Shown here piece after piece: positions 33,555 through 42,893 of a stretch of 49,866 nucleotides of DNA. The position numbers and the translations under genes are program-made. The stretch comes from Fidelibacterota bacterium (GTDB lineage: Bacteria > Fidelibacterota > Marinisomatia > Marinisomatales > SCKK01), in assembly GCA_004124475.1 (NCBI GenBank), contig SCKK01000024.1, forward strand, positions 1 through 49,866, in the 5' to 3' direction. Position 1 is the first letter of the stretch; every line of letters begins with the position of its first letter. Below the pieces are notes generated by a model. The model ran no database searches, was not told the DNA's origin, and saw only the letters and a list, made by a program, of their open reading frames with translations.

Positions 33555-34615
33555 GTCAGATCCTTGATTGCCTGGTATAGAATTTCATTTTCCTCCGGAG
33601 AACCCACAGTAACACGGAGCATATTTTCACAACGGAGATATCCCGAAACATCCCGTACCAGTATGCCACGGGAAAGAAGAAATTCGAATGTTTTCTTTGG
33701 TCCCTGTGGAGTTTCCAGTAGAAAGAAATTCGCATGAGATGACCAGGCTGTCACACCATCAAGTGTATTCAAACGTGAGATCAATTGCTCCCGTCCACGG
33801 ATGATCTGCTTAACGCGAGCTTGCACCAGAGCACGGTTTTCCAGGATTATTTCCGTTGCAATTAAGGAGGGAAGATCTATATTGAAAGGCAACAATCCTT
33901 TTTGAACTTCATGCGCCAAGGTTTCAGCCATGATGGCATACCCTACACGAAAACCAGCGAGGGCAAACGCTTTGGAAAAGGTACGGGTAACGATCAGGTT
34001 TGGGTAGGATTCAAGCAGAGGCAAAGCGGATACGCCGGAAAAATCAACATAGGCTTCATCCAAAATGACTACTCCCGTCGATTCCCCTGCCACCTCTTCG
34101 ATAAGTCCCAAGGGTAGCAGTGTTCCAGTGGGCGAATTGGGATTACAAAGAATGGTCATCCGTGCTTGACGACTTTTTTTCAGTAGGTCTTTCGCATCAA
34201 CGCGAAATCTCTCATCCAGGGAACTTTCCGCCATTTTCGCCGATCGTTGTTCGGATAACAACCGGTAAACAGCGAAAGTGGGCGCCAGGGTGCACACCGT
34301 ATCTCCAGGGCGTAAAATGACGGTAGCCAAAGCTTGAAGAACTTCATTAGAACCCTTTCCCACAACAATTTGATTTGGAGCTACCCTGACGATTTCGCTC
34401 AATTTATCTTTCAGTTTCTCAGGAACCAGGCCTGGGTAACGGTTCCATGACACACTTGATAAACGCTCCACAATCTTGCGTTTTAATTCCTCTGGCCAAT
34501 CCCAGGGACACTCATTCTGATTCAACTTGATTCGATGCCGGGGAGATTCCACATGATATGCCGGTTGCGATAGTACCTCAGGTTTAATCCAACTTTTTAT
34601 CTGTTTCTCAGGCAT
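33551..34615 (-). CDS. hisC: histidinol-phosphate aminotransferase
   Basis: 354 residues from the ATG at 34615, chosen because GGAGG lies 5 bases before it. An upstream in-frame ATG at 34645 would add 10 residues without a ribosome site. PLP enzyme of fold type I: VGKGSNEVLQAL, LCNPNSPTGTLLP, ILDEAYVDFSG, and the Schiff-base lysine in TRTFSKAFALAGFRVGYAI. C-terminal ENMLRVTVGSPEENE holds the arginine that grips the phosphate. Overlaps hisD and the HAD gene. Confidence 0.95.
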   Translation of the reverse strand: MPEKQIKSWIKPEVLSQPAYHVESPRHRIKLNQNECPWDWPEELKRKIVERLSSVSWNRYPGLVPEKLKDKLSEIVRVAPNQIVVGKGSNEVLQALATVILRPGDTVCTLAPTFAVYRLLSEQRSAKMAESSLDERFRVDAKDLLKKSRQARMTILCNPNSPTGTLLPLGLIEEVAGESTGVVILDEAYVDFSGVSALPLLESYPNLIVTRTFSKAFALAGFRVGYAIMAETLAHEVQKGLLPFNIDLPSLIATEIILENRALVQARVKQIIRGREQLISRLNTLDGVTAWSSHANFFLLETPQGPKKTFEFLLSRGILVRDVSGYLRCENMLRVTVGSPEENEILYQAIKDLT

Positions 34616-35882
34616 TTTCCCTCCGCAGAGCAATGGACTGGGCATGACCGAACAATCCTTCCGCTTCAGCCAAGCTAATCACCTTTTTACCGCTATTCCG
34701 CAACGATTGTTTACTGATTCTGATCACGGAATAAGGCACCATAAAATCAAGAACCGACAAGGGACCCCGTGTGCGCGCTTGTCCCGAAGTGGGGAGTGTG
34801 TGATTGGTCCCTGCCCAGTAATCCCCCCATGCAACTGGCGAATCAGGTCCGATAAAGATTGCCCCGGCTTTTACGTTATCGATCCATAATTCGGGCTCTC
34901 TGACCATTAAAGAAAGATGTTCCGGGGTCAGGTCGTTTGCTATTTCAACACATTCCTCTATCGTATCTGCCAAATAGATAAACCCTTGTTTATTAAGCGA
35001 TTGTTCTGCTGTATGTCTTGTGGGCAAGTCTTTCAAAAAAGTGGGAAGAAGTTCATTTACATCCCTGGCTACTGTTTCACTATCAGTTAATAAGACCGGG
35101 AGCGCCTGGGGATCGTGCTCTGCCTGGGATATCAATTCTACAGCGATTTTCGATGGATCAGCTTCATCGTCTGCAATAATAATCAATTCAGTGGGACCGG
35201 AAATCATATCAATACCGACGACAGCAGAAACCGCTTGTTTTGCCGCTGCCACGTAAACATTCCCCGGACCAGTAATTTTATCAACAGCAGGAATACTTTC
35301 AGTTCCGTATGTCAAAGCCCCAATCGCCTGTACACCCCCAACTCGATAGACTTCCGTAACCCCAAGTAAAAAGCAGGCCGCCTGAATCACGTCAGAGGGC
35401 CAGCCATTTTTTCCCGGAGGGGTACAAATAGCGATTTTACTCACACCCGCCACCTGTGCCGGGATCACATTCATCAGTACAGTGGAAAATAGCGGAAATC
35501 GTCCCCCTGGGATATATACGCCAATTCGTTCTATCGGTCTCCAACGGAATTCCACCTGTGTGCCATCCGGTTGTTCTAAAGCATATCCTGCAGGCTGTTG
35601 CAATTCGTGAAACCTGCGGATATTTTCACCTGCCTCAAGGATGAAAGATTTTAATGAGGTGGATAACCCTTCTTCGGCTTGCTTTAACCGATCAACAGGC
35701 ACACGGAAACCGGTAATCTTTACATGGTCAAACTGTTCAGTAAACGCTCGGACTGCACTGTCACCTTCCTCCCTGATTCTATTCAGGACTTTTTGCACGA
35801 TTGGAATATTAGATTCCAAGTATTTCTGGTTCCGTTGCCAGCGCTGTTTCAATAAATTTTGATCTTGTATCAGTGCCAGCAT
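34608..35882 (-). CDS. hisD: histidinol dehydrogenase
   Basis: 424 residues, usual length. Zinc enzyme oxidising histidinol to histidine in two NAD-dependent steps. Signatures: GVYIPGGRFPLFSTVLMNVI, DKITGPGNVYVAAAKQAV, the ISQAEHDPQALPVLLT zinc and base residues (E, H), and DYWAGTNHTLPTSGQAR. Its ATG shares one base with the hisG stop (TAATG). Confidence 0.96.
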   Translation of the reverse strand: MLALIQDQNLLKQRWQRNQKYLESNIPIVQKVLNRIREEGDSAVRAFTEQFDHVKITGFRVPVDRLKQAEEGLSTSLKSFILEAGENIRRFHELQQPAGYALEQPDGTQVEFRWRPIERIGVYIPGGRFPLFSTVLMNVIPAQVAGVSKIAICTPPGKNGWPSDVIQAACFLLGVTEVYRVGGVQAIGALTYGTESIPAVDKITGPGNVYVAAAKQAVSAVVGIDMISGPTELIIIADDEADPSKIAVELISQAEHDPQALPVLLTDSETVARDVNELLPTFLKDLPTRHTAEQSLNKQGFIYLADTIEECVEIANDLTPEHLSLMVREPELWIDNVKAGAIFIGPDSPVAWGDYWAGTNHTLPTSGQARTRGPLSVLDFMVPYSVIRISKQSLRNSGKKVISLAEAEGLFGHAQSIALRRENA

Positions 35883-36757
35883 TATGGAATTACCTTGTTC
35901 AACGAATATTCAATAATGTCGGTAGCGCCAGCTTCAATCAGTGCGGGAATAATATCCCGAACGATCTTTTCTTCCACAACTACTTCCAGAGCTACACCCG
36001 ACCCGTTGTAAAGTTGGCTGATGGTCGGGGTTTTCATCGCTGGCAGGATAACTAAAACCTTTGGCAGCGCTTCATCCGAAACATTCATTTTTAAACCCAC
36101 CCGTGTGGCGGCATATATACTGCTCTGTAATAGACACGCAATGTTATCGATTTTCATCCGTTTCCAAGGATCCTGATACGCTTTCTTATTGGCAATAAGG
36201 CGGGTAGACGATTCCAGAACCGTATCCACAATACGAAGATTGTTTGCACGTAAAGAGGTACCTGTTTCCGTCACTTCAACTATAGCATCCGACAGCAGCC
36301 CAGGCTTTACTTCAGTTGCACCCCAGGAGAACTCCACTTCTGCCTCAACCCCGTTTTTCTTTAAATAAGCCCTGGTGATGTTTACTACTTCGGTACTGAT
36401 TCGTTTCCCCTGTAAATCCTGAACATTTCGAATGTCTGAGTTCTCATGAACCGCTAACACCCAGCGGATAGGCCGCATATAGGATTTGGCATAGACCAAC
36501 TCACAAACATCCACCACATCGGAGTTGTTTTCCACAATCCAATCCAACCCTGTCAATCCTGCATCAAAAATACCCTGCTCCACGTATAGTGACATTTCCT
36601 GAGCACGAATCAACAAAGCCTCAATTTCCGGATCATCACAATAGGGTTTGTAGGCCCTGTTGGAAATGGTAAAACGCCAACCAGCTTGCTTAAACAGGTG
36701 AAAGGTGGGTTCCTGTAATGAACCTTTCGGTAATCCTAATTTTAGTCTGTTCTCCAT
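35882..36757 (-). CDS. hisG: ATP phosphoribosyltransferase, long form
   Basis: 291 residues, the long HisG with a C-terminal ACT-like regulatory domain (about residues 215-291), so no HisZ partner is needed and feedback inhibition by histidine is expected. The N-terminal part shows [32 protein letters not shown] and the PRPP-loop segment [16 protein letters not shown]. First structural gene of the operon, 75 bases after the leader-peptide stop and just behind an attenuator. Confidence 0.95.
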   Translation of the reverse strand: MENRLKLGLPKGSLQEPTFHLFKQAGWRFTISNRAYKPYCDDPEIEALLIRAQEMSLYVEQGIFDAGLTGLDWIVENNSDVVDVCELVYAKSYMRPIRWVLAVHENSDIRNVQDLQGKRISTEVVNITRAYLKKNGVEAEVEFSWGATEVKPGLLSDAIVEVTETGTSLRANNLRIVDTVLESSTRLIANKKAYQDPWKRMKIDNIACLLQSSIYAATRVGLKMNVSDEALPKVLVILPAMKTPTISQLYNGSGVALEVVVEEKIVRDIIPALIEAGATDIIEYSLNKVIP

Positions 36758-36774
36758 GAAATTCCTTTCATAAC

Positions 36775-36801
36775 AAAAACCCCCAGGAGATCCTGAGGGT
36801 T
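36775..36801 (-). terminator. his operon attenuator terminator
   Basis: On the minus strand AACCCTCAGGA pairs with TCCTGGGGGTT, followed by T residues (36801 to 36775), directly before hisG. The same 3' arm (36780-36789) can instead pair with CCCCAACAGGAG of the leader (36862-36851), giving an antiterminator. A competing pair, ACCGACA at 36890-36884 with TGTCGGT at 36847-36841, spans the antiterminator arm. Confidence 0.85.
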
Positions 36802-36831
36802 GTTATTTTTAATTCTTAAAGTTTCTAAAAG

Positions 36832-36903
36832 CTATTTAATACCGACAGACCTCCTGTTGGGGTTAATGTTACTCAGATGATGATGTCGGTGATATAGTTT
36901 CAT
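36832..36903 (-). CDS. hisL: his leader peptide (23 codons, His-rich)
   Basis: A 23-codon frame begins MKLYHRHHH and ends in TAG. Four of codons 5-9 are histidine (CAC, CAT, CAT, CAT). It lies directly upstream of mutually exclusive hairpins, the last one a terminator before hisG. By analogy with enterobacterial his attenuation, ribosomes stalled at these codons when charged tRNA-His is low would free the antiterminator and allow transcription of the operon. Sequence identity to known HisL peptides is not expected. The call rests on the codon run and the RNA layout. A weak promoter (TTGCTA, 18 bases, TATATT) lies at about 36910-36945. Confidence 0.85.
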   Translation of the reverse strand: MKLYHRHHHLSNINPNRRSVGIK

Positions 36904-36945
36904 TTCGGAATATAATATAGTAAGAGCTCTGTTCTTTTAGCAAGG

Positions 36946-37297
36946 AATTTTTTTAAGTATTCTTGAACATTTCAAAATGACACAAAATCAATCACTAATT
37001 TTTATTTTTAATTGTGGATAAAACGCTTCAAATTTCTTTTGACTCATGACTGTTTACTATTAACATATTCCCCAGTTTTATTCCAACAAATGAACAGTTC
37101 TTATCATCAAACATGAGGAATTATCTAAATTCAGGGCTAAGTAACTTTCTCCATAACCACATCAAATCGATGAAGAAATTGTTTAAGTTTTCCCCAAAAG
37201 AGCTTTGTATACAGATTGTATTTCTTAAATCCAATTTACTTAAATGTGTTACTCCATGTTGGAATAAAACACAGATTGTAAAATAAGAGAGAACGAA
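36946..37297. other. divergent intergenic region between his leader and Na/Pi gene
   Basis: About 350 bases of AT-rich sequence without a gene. ACAGATTGTA occurs twice, exactly 60 bases apart (37211-37220 and 37271-37280), upstream of the cotransporter start. This could be a regulator half-site pair. I see no canonical Pho box. Confidence 0.35.
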
Positions 37298-38395
37298 TTG
37301 AGTTCTAAAACCAAATCAAAGCTACTACAGGCAATCATAATCATTGCTGCGACTTACCTTTTCTTGCTCAGTATCAAGTTACTGGGACATTCTTTCAAAC
37401 TTTTTGGGAAAGAATTTGCAGAAGCTATCATCCAGATGACTTCAAACCCTTTTGCTGGATTAATCATTGGAATTGTATCTACAAGCTTGATTCAGAGTTC
37501 GTCCACCACAACATCAATTGTGGTTGGATTGGTTGCAGGAAATGTATTGACCTTGGGCAACGCCATTCCAATAATCATGGGAGCGAATATCGGAACGACC
37601 ATCACCAATACCCTGGTTTCGCTCGGTCATATTGCCAATCGAATAGAATTCAGGAGAGCGTTCTCTGCAAGCATTGTTCACGACTTTTTCAACATTTGTG
37701 TTGTTATCGTCCTATTTCCCATTGAAATGAAATTTCACATTATAGCAAAATCAGCTTTAATCCTGGAAAAAGGATTCGCAGGCGTAGGGGGATTGAAAAT
37801 GTTCAACCCCCTTAAATTCATATTGGATCCTCCAATAAAGTTTTTCGACAGTATATTCGGTTTTATTCCACATGGAAATATTGTCCTAATGGTCTTTTCG
37901 CTCATTCTCATGTTCGCAGCCCTGACTTTTTTAGTTAAGACAATACGATCTCTTGTGTTGACTAAGATTGAGGTGATAATCGATCGTTATCTCTTTAGAA
38001 ATGACCTGTTGGGGTTTGCACTTGGAATTTTAATGACTGCTATCGTGCAGAGCAGTTCCGTGACAACTTCCCTGATTATTCCTCTCGCCGGAGCAGGTCT
38101 CGTCTCCATCCGACAAATCTTTCCCTACACACTCGGTGCTAATATTGGGACCACTATTACGGCCATCCTGGCAGCTATGGCTACTCAAAGCCATGTTGCC
38201 GTTACGGTTGCTTTTTCACACCTTTGTTTCAACATCTTTGGAATCATGATATTCTATCCACTTAAGTTTATCCCTATCAGATTAGCAGAATATGTGGGCG
38301 AAAAGGCAAGTAGATCGACAAAGAATCTATTGGCATTTATTACCATTTATATACTATTACACTTCATCCCTGTTGTTCTAATATTTTTAATATAA
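37298..38395 (+). CDS. Na/phosphate cotransporter family protein (NptA-like)
   Basis: 365 residues, TTG start at 37298 after GAGAGAACGA. The duplicated signature of PF02690 proteins is visible: STSLIQSSSTTTSIVVGLV near residue 62 and TAIVQSSSVTTSLIIPLAG near 248, each followed by MGANIGTTITN or LGANIGTTITA. About nine hydrophobic segments. It likely imports phosphate or controls phosphate flux with sodium. The C-terminal PhoU-like domain that some members carry is absent, but a separate PhoU-like gene follows, which supports a phosphate role. Confidence 0.9.
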   Translation: MSSKTKSKLLQAIIIIAATYLFLLSIKLLGHSFKLFGKEFAEAIIQMTSNPFAGLIIGIVSTSLIQSSSTTTSIVVGLVAGNVLTLGNAIPIIMGANIGTTITNTLVSLGHIANRIEFRRAFSASIVHDFFNICVVIVLFPIEMKFHIIAKSALILEKGFAGVGGLKMFNPLKFILDPPIKFFDSIFGFIPHGNIVLMVFSLILMFAALTFLVKTIRSLVLTKIEVIIDRYLFRNDLLGFALGILMTAIVQSSSVTTSLIIPLAGAGLVSIRQIFPYTLGANIGTTITAILAAMATQSHVAVTVAFSHLCFNIFGIMIFYPLKFIPIRLAEYVGEKASRSTKNLLAFITIYILLHFIPVVLIFLI

Positions 38396-38526
38396 CCGGG
38401 AAGAATTTATGGGATACAAATTAATCTCTGTGAATAAAACAATAACTCATAAGTAAATATGAATTTGTTTATGATAGTCGTTTCTTATATCATCTTAATA
38501 ACTTACATTTTCATAGCGAGGTAAAT

Positions 38527-39225
38527 ATGTGGAAAGAAATCATAAGTTTGTGGAAATCTGACAATCTTCTTGAGCAAGCGTGGGATCAATCCTACGAAAT
38601 GCTGGAGATCAGTCGCGAAATGTTCCTGGAAGCTGTCCGAATACTCAGGGAAAGTGATGATGTCCAAGTAAATCTTGAAATCAAGAAAAAAGACTGGATA
38701 GTCAATGAGTATGAGCAAGAGGTTCGACGAAAAGTAATGACTCACTGTATACTTCAGGGCGCAGGTGCACTTCCCAGTGGAATGGTTCTTGTCAGCATCG
38801 TTATCGATATTGAGCGGATTGGCGACTATTCAAAGAATATCCTGGATTTGGCAGCAGTACATCCTGAGCGCCTCTACATACCCCCATATGAAAAGACAAT
38901 TACAGAGATTGAACAAGAGATTAAATTGCGATTCGATGAGACTATAGACATCCTGAAAAACCAAGACGTGGATAAGGCGAGAAGGATGATGGAAACCTTC
39001 AAGGCAGAGATTGGTGGGATTTGTGATCATATAGACGATGAACTTGTTCAAGGCAAAGTTGAGGGAATTCCACCAGGCGACTATGCTGCGTTGGCGCTTT
39101 ATGTCCGCTATCTGAAACGAATTAGCGCTCATCTGAACAATATGGTGTCCAGCGTGGTGAATCCTTTCGACAGGATTGGATTCAGGGAATTACCCGTAAC
39201 TGACGTACAAAAAAAATTGGGGTAA
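38527..39225 (+). CDS. PhoU-domain protein
   Basis: 232 residues, all helical. Two PhoU-like three-helix units with the ExxxD-type metal motifs: NEYEQEVRRKVMTHC in the first and VLVSIVIDIERIGDYSKNIL after it, then ALALYVRYLKRISAHLNNMV in the second. Likely a cytosolic regulator of the neighbouring Na/Pi transporter, as PhoU is for Pst. GCGAGG upstream of the ATG is a passable ribosome site. Confidence 0.85.
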   Translation: MWKEIISLWKSDNLLEQAWDQSYEMLEISREMFLEAVRILRESDDVQVNLEIKKKDWIVNEYEQEVRRKVMTHCILQGAGALPSGMVLVSIVIDIERIGDYSKNILDLAAVHPERLYIPPYEKTITEIEQEIKLRFDETIDILKNQDVDKARRMMETFKAEIGGICDHIDDELVQGKVEGIPPGDYAALALYVRYLKRISAHLNNMVSSVVNPFDRIGFRELPVTDVQKKLG

Positions 39226-39234
39226 AAGACTAAA

Positions 39235-39518
39235 AAAGTATGGGAAAATAAATTCGTACACTCTTGGCAACACAGAATTATTAAACACCAATCCCATAGC
39301 TTTATTCTGCTCCGTCAAATGTCAAGGCGACAAAATCTTAGAAACCTATGACCAATGTGTGAAATGGCGGAAAGAAGGGCAGTCTATTATCAGGGGGTTC
39401 TATTCACCCATGGAAAAAAATGTCTGAGGATTCTATTGAAAGGAAGTCAGCCAATAGTAATTTGTTTAGCTCGGGGTATCTGGAAACGATTTCCTCTGGA
39501 ATTGAAGGAAGACGTTGG
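39235..39518 (+). pseudogene. truncated second copy of the DprA-like gene
   Basis: The frame resembles the N-terminal third of the DprA-like protein at 42894-43435: YTLGNTELLNTNPIALFCSV, then KCQGDKILETYDQCVKWRKE and SIIRGFYSPME. From 39282 to about 39505 the DNA is almost identical to 42955-43178 (a handful of differences). It has no start codon of its own, carries the same frameshift in the run of A (39413-39420), and breaks off at 39518, 12 bases before the cytochrome gene. It is a segmental duplication rather than a working gene. Confidence 0.85.
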
Positions 39519-39530
39519 GGAAAATCTTCA

Positions 39531-40514
39531 TTAATCAGCGTGCTCTCCAAGTAGCCGTACGTATTTCAATAGAGGTTTATATTCATTTTCCTCGATGACA
39601 CCCTTCCAGGTTGGCATCTTTGAGTTGGCAGAAAATTGCGACGAATTCTCGATCCATTTTTTCAATTCTTTATCACGTGGGTATATGTGATTTACCTGTC
39701 TCAAATCATAAATACCGATCCCGTCGTCTCCGTGACAAGAATTACACGAGTATTTGTAATATATTTTCTTCCCATCCGAAATATCCTTGCCAGTCAAGCG
39801 GTATTCTTCAGATTTTAAAATAGGTTTTCGGATTTTCGGGACTGTCTGGAGATATTCCCAAATAGCACTGAGTTCGTAGTCAGAAAACTCAACATATCTT
39901 TGCATGGGGAAACGTATGTAGCTTCCATCCGGCCGAAAGGCGTCCCGGGTCGCGCGAATAAAGTCGTCTTCGCTCCATTTCCCTAGGCCAGTTTCTTTAT
40001 CCATGGTCAGATTGGGAGTTAAAATATCCCTGCCGTTAATGTCCACAAACTTACTCCCGCCTCCATAAAACTCGAATGAATTTTCAGGAATGACATGATC
40101 GGCTTTATTGTTGTTACCGGAATGACATCCATAACAGCTTGCGACCCCGTTTGCCAGATACCTTCCATAAGCTATCTTATCTTTCGGATCGGGGGATTTT
40201 ATCTTTTTCTCAGAATATTCCTCCGGCTTCATCAAAAATCTTAGAATAAATTTCGCCACCAGGCTGTATTTAATTTCTTTATTGTCAACATCCGCGGCTT
40301 CAACCAAAGGGTCGTCGGATTTTAAAAAAGCAATCACAGAGTATATATCTTCATCTGATAAAAGCGGTCTCCACATGGTGGGGGCAAATGTTCCATCCCG
40401 CATAATCCCTGTACGCACAAGGTAAAACAATTCGCCATCGGTCCATGTTCCTATACCTTTTACAGGATGCCTGGTAATATTTTTACTGTAAAGCATGCCG
40501 AAAAATTCCGGCAC
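39531..40514 (-). pseudogene. multiheme cytochrome c, main part of a frameshifted gene
   Basis: 327 residues with two c-type heme sites: VASCYGCHSG near residue 132 and YSCNSCHGDDG near 262, each with a fitting distal methionine-containing segment (FPMQRYVEFSDYELSAIWEY; SKMPTWKG). FFGMLYSKNITRHPVKGIGTWTDGELFYLVRTG is the N-terminal cytochrome unit that normally follows a first CxxCH. That first site lies in the other frame (40483-40749). Together they make a three-heme protein of the kind that serves membrane-bound dehydrogenases. A GTG near 40511 could restart translation, but a simple indel is more likely. Confidence 0.75.
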
Positions 40515-40749
40515 CGGTCAGGCGGTGCGTGATGGGATCCATATGACACTGGGCACAAACCATAGTTACAATGTTTTTCCCTCTCGAAACCCGTTGCGGG
40601 GTGAGGGTCACCGTTAAGTCAAGCTTATGCGTCGGGAACTTTGGAAGATCGGTCATCCCCACATACAATAGTATCGAGCCGAGCACCAATATAAAAAGGC
40701 TTATGATGGATCCGGTAGCGATTAGAAATAGTTTAGGTAATTTCTTCAA
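40483..40749 (-). pseudogene. 5' part of the same multiheme cytochrome c (signal anchor and first heme)
   Basis: 88 residues from a TTG start. One hydrophobic helix (LFLIATGSIISLFILVLGSI) acts as signal or anchor, and VCAQCHMDPITHRLTGAG contains the first heme motif CAQCH. The frame then leaves the family pattern (IFRHALQ, stop at 40483), while the neighbouring frame continues it as PEFFGML. The overlap marks the frameshift at about 40500-40512. Confidence 0.75.
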
Positions 40750-40865
40750 TATGATAAGACCTTTACTCTTTGACCACCAAATTATAACTGCCTCGGAGAT
40801 ATTGTCAAATTTTGTGTATGAGGGGTTAAAGCCCCATCTCTGATTTTACAGGTTTTCGGGTGGGG

Positions 40866-41183
40866 TTAAGCTGGTTCCTTCAGCTCCAAACCGTCCTGGA
40901 ATTTTGTTCCGGTTATCACCTCTATGCAAGCCCTATTCGGAGAACTAATCATCCCAAATCGATTACCCTTTTCAATGGCCATCTTAAACGATCGAACCAA
41001 CGATCCAAGGAAAATGGATGCTACAAAAGTAGCATGCGACATATCAATTACGATTGGCAAGTCATGTTTCTCGATTAGTTCGTATGTTATTTCAAATACT
41101 TTGTTGCAATCGCTGGCATTTGATACTATTCCTGTAATTTCTACCCGCAAATGATCTTTTTCGTTTATTGATTTGACCTCCAT
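40866..41183 (-). CDS. STAS-domain protein
   Basis: 105 residues from the ATG at 41183, chosen because AAAGGGG precedes it. The frame extends 8 codons further. Fold elements of anti-sigma-factor antagonists are visible: LRVEITGIVSNASDCNKVFE, then LPIVIDMSHATFVASIFLGS and a C-terminal helix. The serine normally phosphorylated (DxSG/S region) appears as DMSHATFVAS, so phosphorylation control is possible but not certain. It likely belongs to a partner-switching or signalling complex. The partner is not in the window. Confidence 0.7.
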   Translation of the reverse strand: MEVKSINEKDHLRVEITGIVSNASDCNKVFEITYELIEKHDLPIVIDMSHATFVASIFLGSLVRSFKMAIEKGNRFGMISSPNRACIEVITGTKFQDGLELKEPA

Positions 41184-41193
41184 TTTTACCCCT

Positions 41194-41382
41194 TTATTCC
41201 AGCTCACCTATACCCTGGGGTTCATCACTGTTCTCCTTTATCTTTTCCTCCTCTTTCAAATGTCCAGCCCCAAAGCAACTAACATGATAATAGATTTTTC
41301 GCAAACTCCGAACCATGGAGATTGAGGATTCTCCCCTCTGTATTAGCTTTTTGCACCTTGTGCATTTATAGATTACAGCCAT
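41194..41382 (-). CDS. small zinc-ribbon-like protein
   Basis: 62 residues. CTRCKKLIQRGES (Cx2C) and YYHVSCFGAGH (H and C) look like a split treble-clef or LIM-like zinc site. The C-terminal third is charged and disordered. It ends inside the upstream part of the STAS frame, 11 bases before the STAS start, so the two are probably cotranscribed. I do not recognise a named family. Confidence 0.5.
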   Translation of the reverse strand: MAVIYKCTRCKKLIQRGESSISMVRSLRKIYYHVSCFGAGHLKEEEKIKENSDEPQGIGELE

Positions 41383-41526
41383 TTGATTAGAATTGAAATT
41401 ACTTTCTTAACAGTTGTCTTTCACAGACTGGAATCTTAAGGAAATCATTCCTTATCAACAAAATTTAAGCTTTGAATAGAATTTTGGAAGCGGTTCATCC
41501 TCTGTTGTAAGAAAGAATGAGAAAAC

Positions 41527-42187
41527 TCAGTCCGATATCACGATGTTTACCTTTTCAACGACTCCCCAAAGCTTCCGATTGGGGACTTTAACCTGAGCGG
41601 CCAGATGCATAGTCCGAAAGTGAGACAAATAATATGAATTTCGATCTCTATCATCGGTCCGAATTTTAGGCCAAGGCACGGCGTTTCCCATTGAAATCCA
41701 AATCTGCCAACAGAAACTCCTGACGACCATCGGGCAAAATAGTCTTTTCCAATTGCCCTCGGGTCGAAGTCAATTACCAAATCTGCCGTTTCCAACACCC
41801 ATCGGACAAAGGTATTGCTGTTAGGTCCAGGCCATGCGTGATATTGATGCCGAAAAGGATAGACCGATACCTGATCCAAAGCTGCTAAAATCCCTTCAGC
41901 CATTTCGTCTTTCCATTCTTCTGCGATCTGGCATGGTCCTCCTCCTACGTTTTTCTATCTGGGTGCCACAAATCTTTGTAGATATGACCCCAGCTTTTCC
42001 CTCCTGCATTTGCACTCTGCCAAACCTCCCACCGATTCCATTTACGTGCAGCCAAATCATATACGACGAACCAGTAATGAATGCAGAATGGCCTTAAGAG
42101 TTTAGGTAGCGTCGCATATCGGAGCTGAGCAACGGCAGCGGATGGTGTGGACGAAACATCAGTATATTTTTTGATTGGTTGCTCCAT
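41527..42187 (-). pseudogene. DUF3750-family gene with a frameshift
   Basis: The first part (42187 to about 41945) reads FVVYDLAARKWNRWEVWQSA then SWGHIYKDLWHPD. After a shift near 41940 the next frame continues ILAALDQVSVYPFRHQYHAW, PGPNSNTFVRW and RAIGKDYFARW, to the end at 41527. WPGPNSNTF is the DUF3750 signature. Role unknown. One indel is enough to restore a full protein of about 215 residues, so an assembly or sequencing error is possible. Confidence 0.7.
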
Positions 42188-42309
42188 TTCGTTTGAACAT
42201 GGTCAGTATTCATCCCACGGCGTATACAGAACTTCAAAAGAGAAAATTGAGGCAAGGAAATTCTTAAATGATTTTAAACAACTCAATCTTGTCTGAGTGG
42301 TAACGTTTG
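42188..42309. other. short intergenic stretch, nothing recognised
   Basis: Upstream of the DUF3750 gene. No hairpin with a T run and no recognisable promoter motif. Confidence 0.4.
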
Positions 42310-42500
42310 TTAAGGGCTTTCTTCGATATATTTCTTCAAACTATTAAGTAAAGAATCACATACTCCGTCCATCATATTGAACATACTTTCAGATCTTAAA
42401 TTGATTTGTTCCAACTCAAGCTGTGTGCCTTCACGTTTTGGCTCTAAATCATAACTGATTACCAAATGATTCTCTGGTATTCTCTCAGTTCCATGATTGT
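42310..42500 (-). pseudogene. SRPBCC/AHSA1-like C-terminal fragment
   Basis: Minus-strand frame reading RIPENHLVISYDLEPKREGT, then QLELEQINLRSESMFNMMDG, VCDSLLNSLKKYIEE and a stop at 42310. The pattern (beta strand with a G-T turn, then the long C-terminal helix ending in LKKxxE) is that of START-like SRPBCC proteins. The N-terminal two thirds are missing. Confidence 0.5.
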
Positions 42501-42841
42501 CCGAAGGATTCTTTGGATATGGTTGTCCACCAACTGCTGGATGTGATTTCGAAGGTGTTTGTCATCGATTCATCCATTCATTCATGCATCAGTTTTCTTG
42601 GCAACTTCATTGAGTTATCTTTCCTGCCAAATCGCGGAAAAATGAAAATTCCTATACAATATATTTAGATCTTACACATAAAAACAACGCAAACAAACGC
42701 CAATTGTGGTTGGTCAAGAGATTAATCGAAAAAGAGAAAGGTCGTGAAACCAGTATTATCTTAAATCCTGAATGCTCTGATTTTTGATCTTTTGATACCG
42801 GAAGAAAATAGCGGAAATATGTTGAATATTTCTACTTTATT
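42501..42841. other. intergenic stretch without a recognised gene
   Basis: AT-rich, with short open frames only. No family resemblance seen on either strand. Confidence 0.4.
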
Positions 42842-42867
42842 GTTATTGTAACTTATTTTACAATAAC
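42842..42867 (+). promoter_or_regulatory. 26-bp palindrome upstream of DprA-like gene
   Basis: GTTATTGTAA (42842-42851) and TTACAATAAC (42858-42867) are perfect 10-base arms with a 6-base spacer, about 27 bases before the ATG. The size and symmetry suit a dimeric regulator binding site. There is no T run, so a terminator is less likely. Confidence 0.5.
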
Positions 42868-42893
42868 GCCTTATATTTAACATAGTCTTGCTA

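Noticed and set aside
36775-36957. T-box riboswitch before hisG
   Set aside because: No T-box TGGNACCGCG-type sequence was found. The His-codon leader peptide explains the terminator better.
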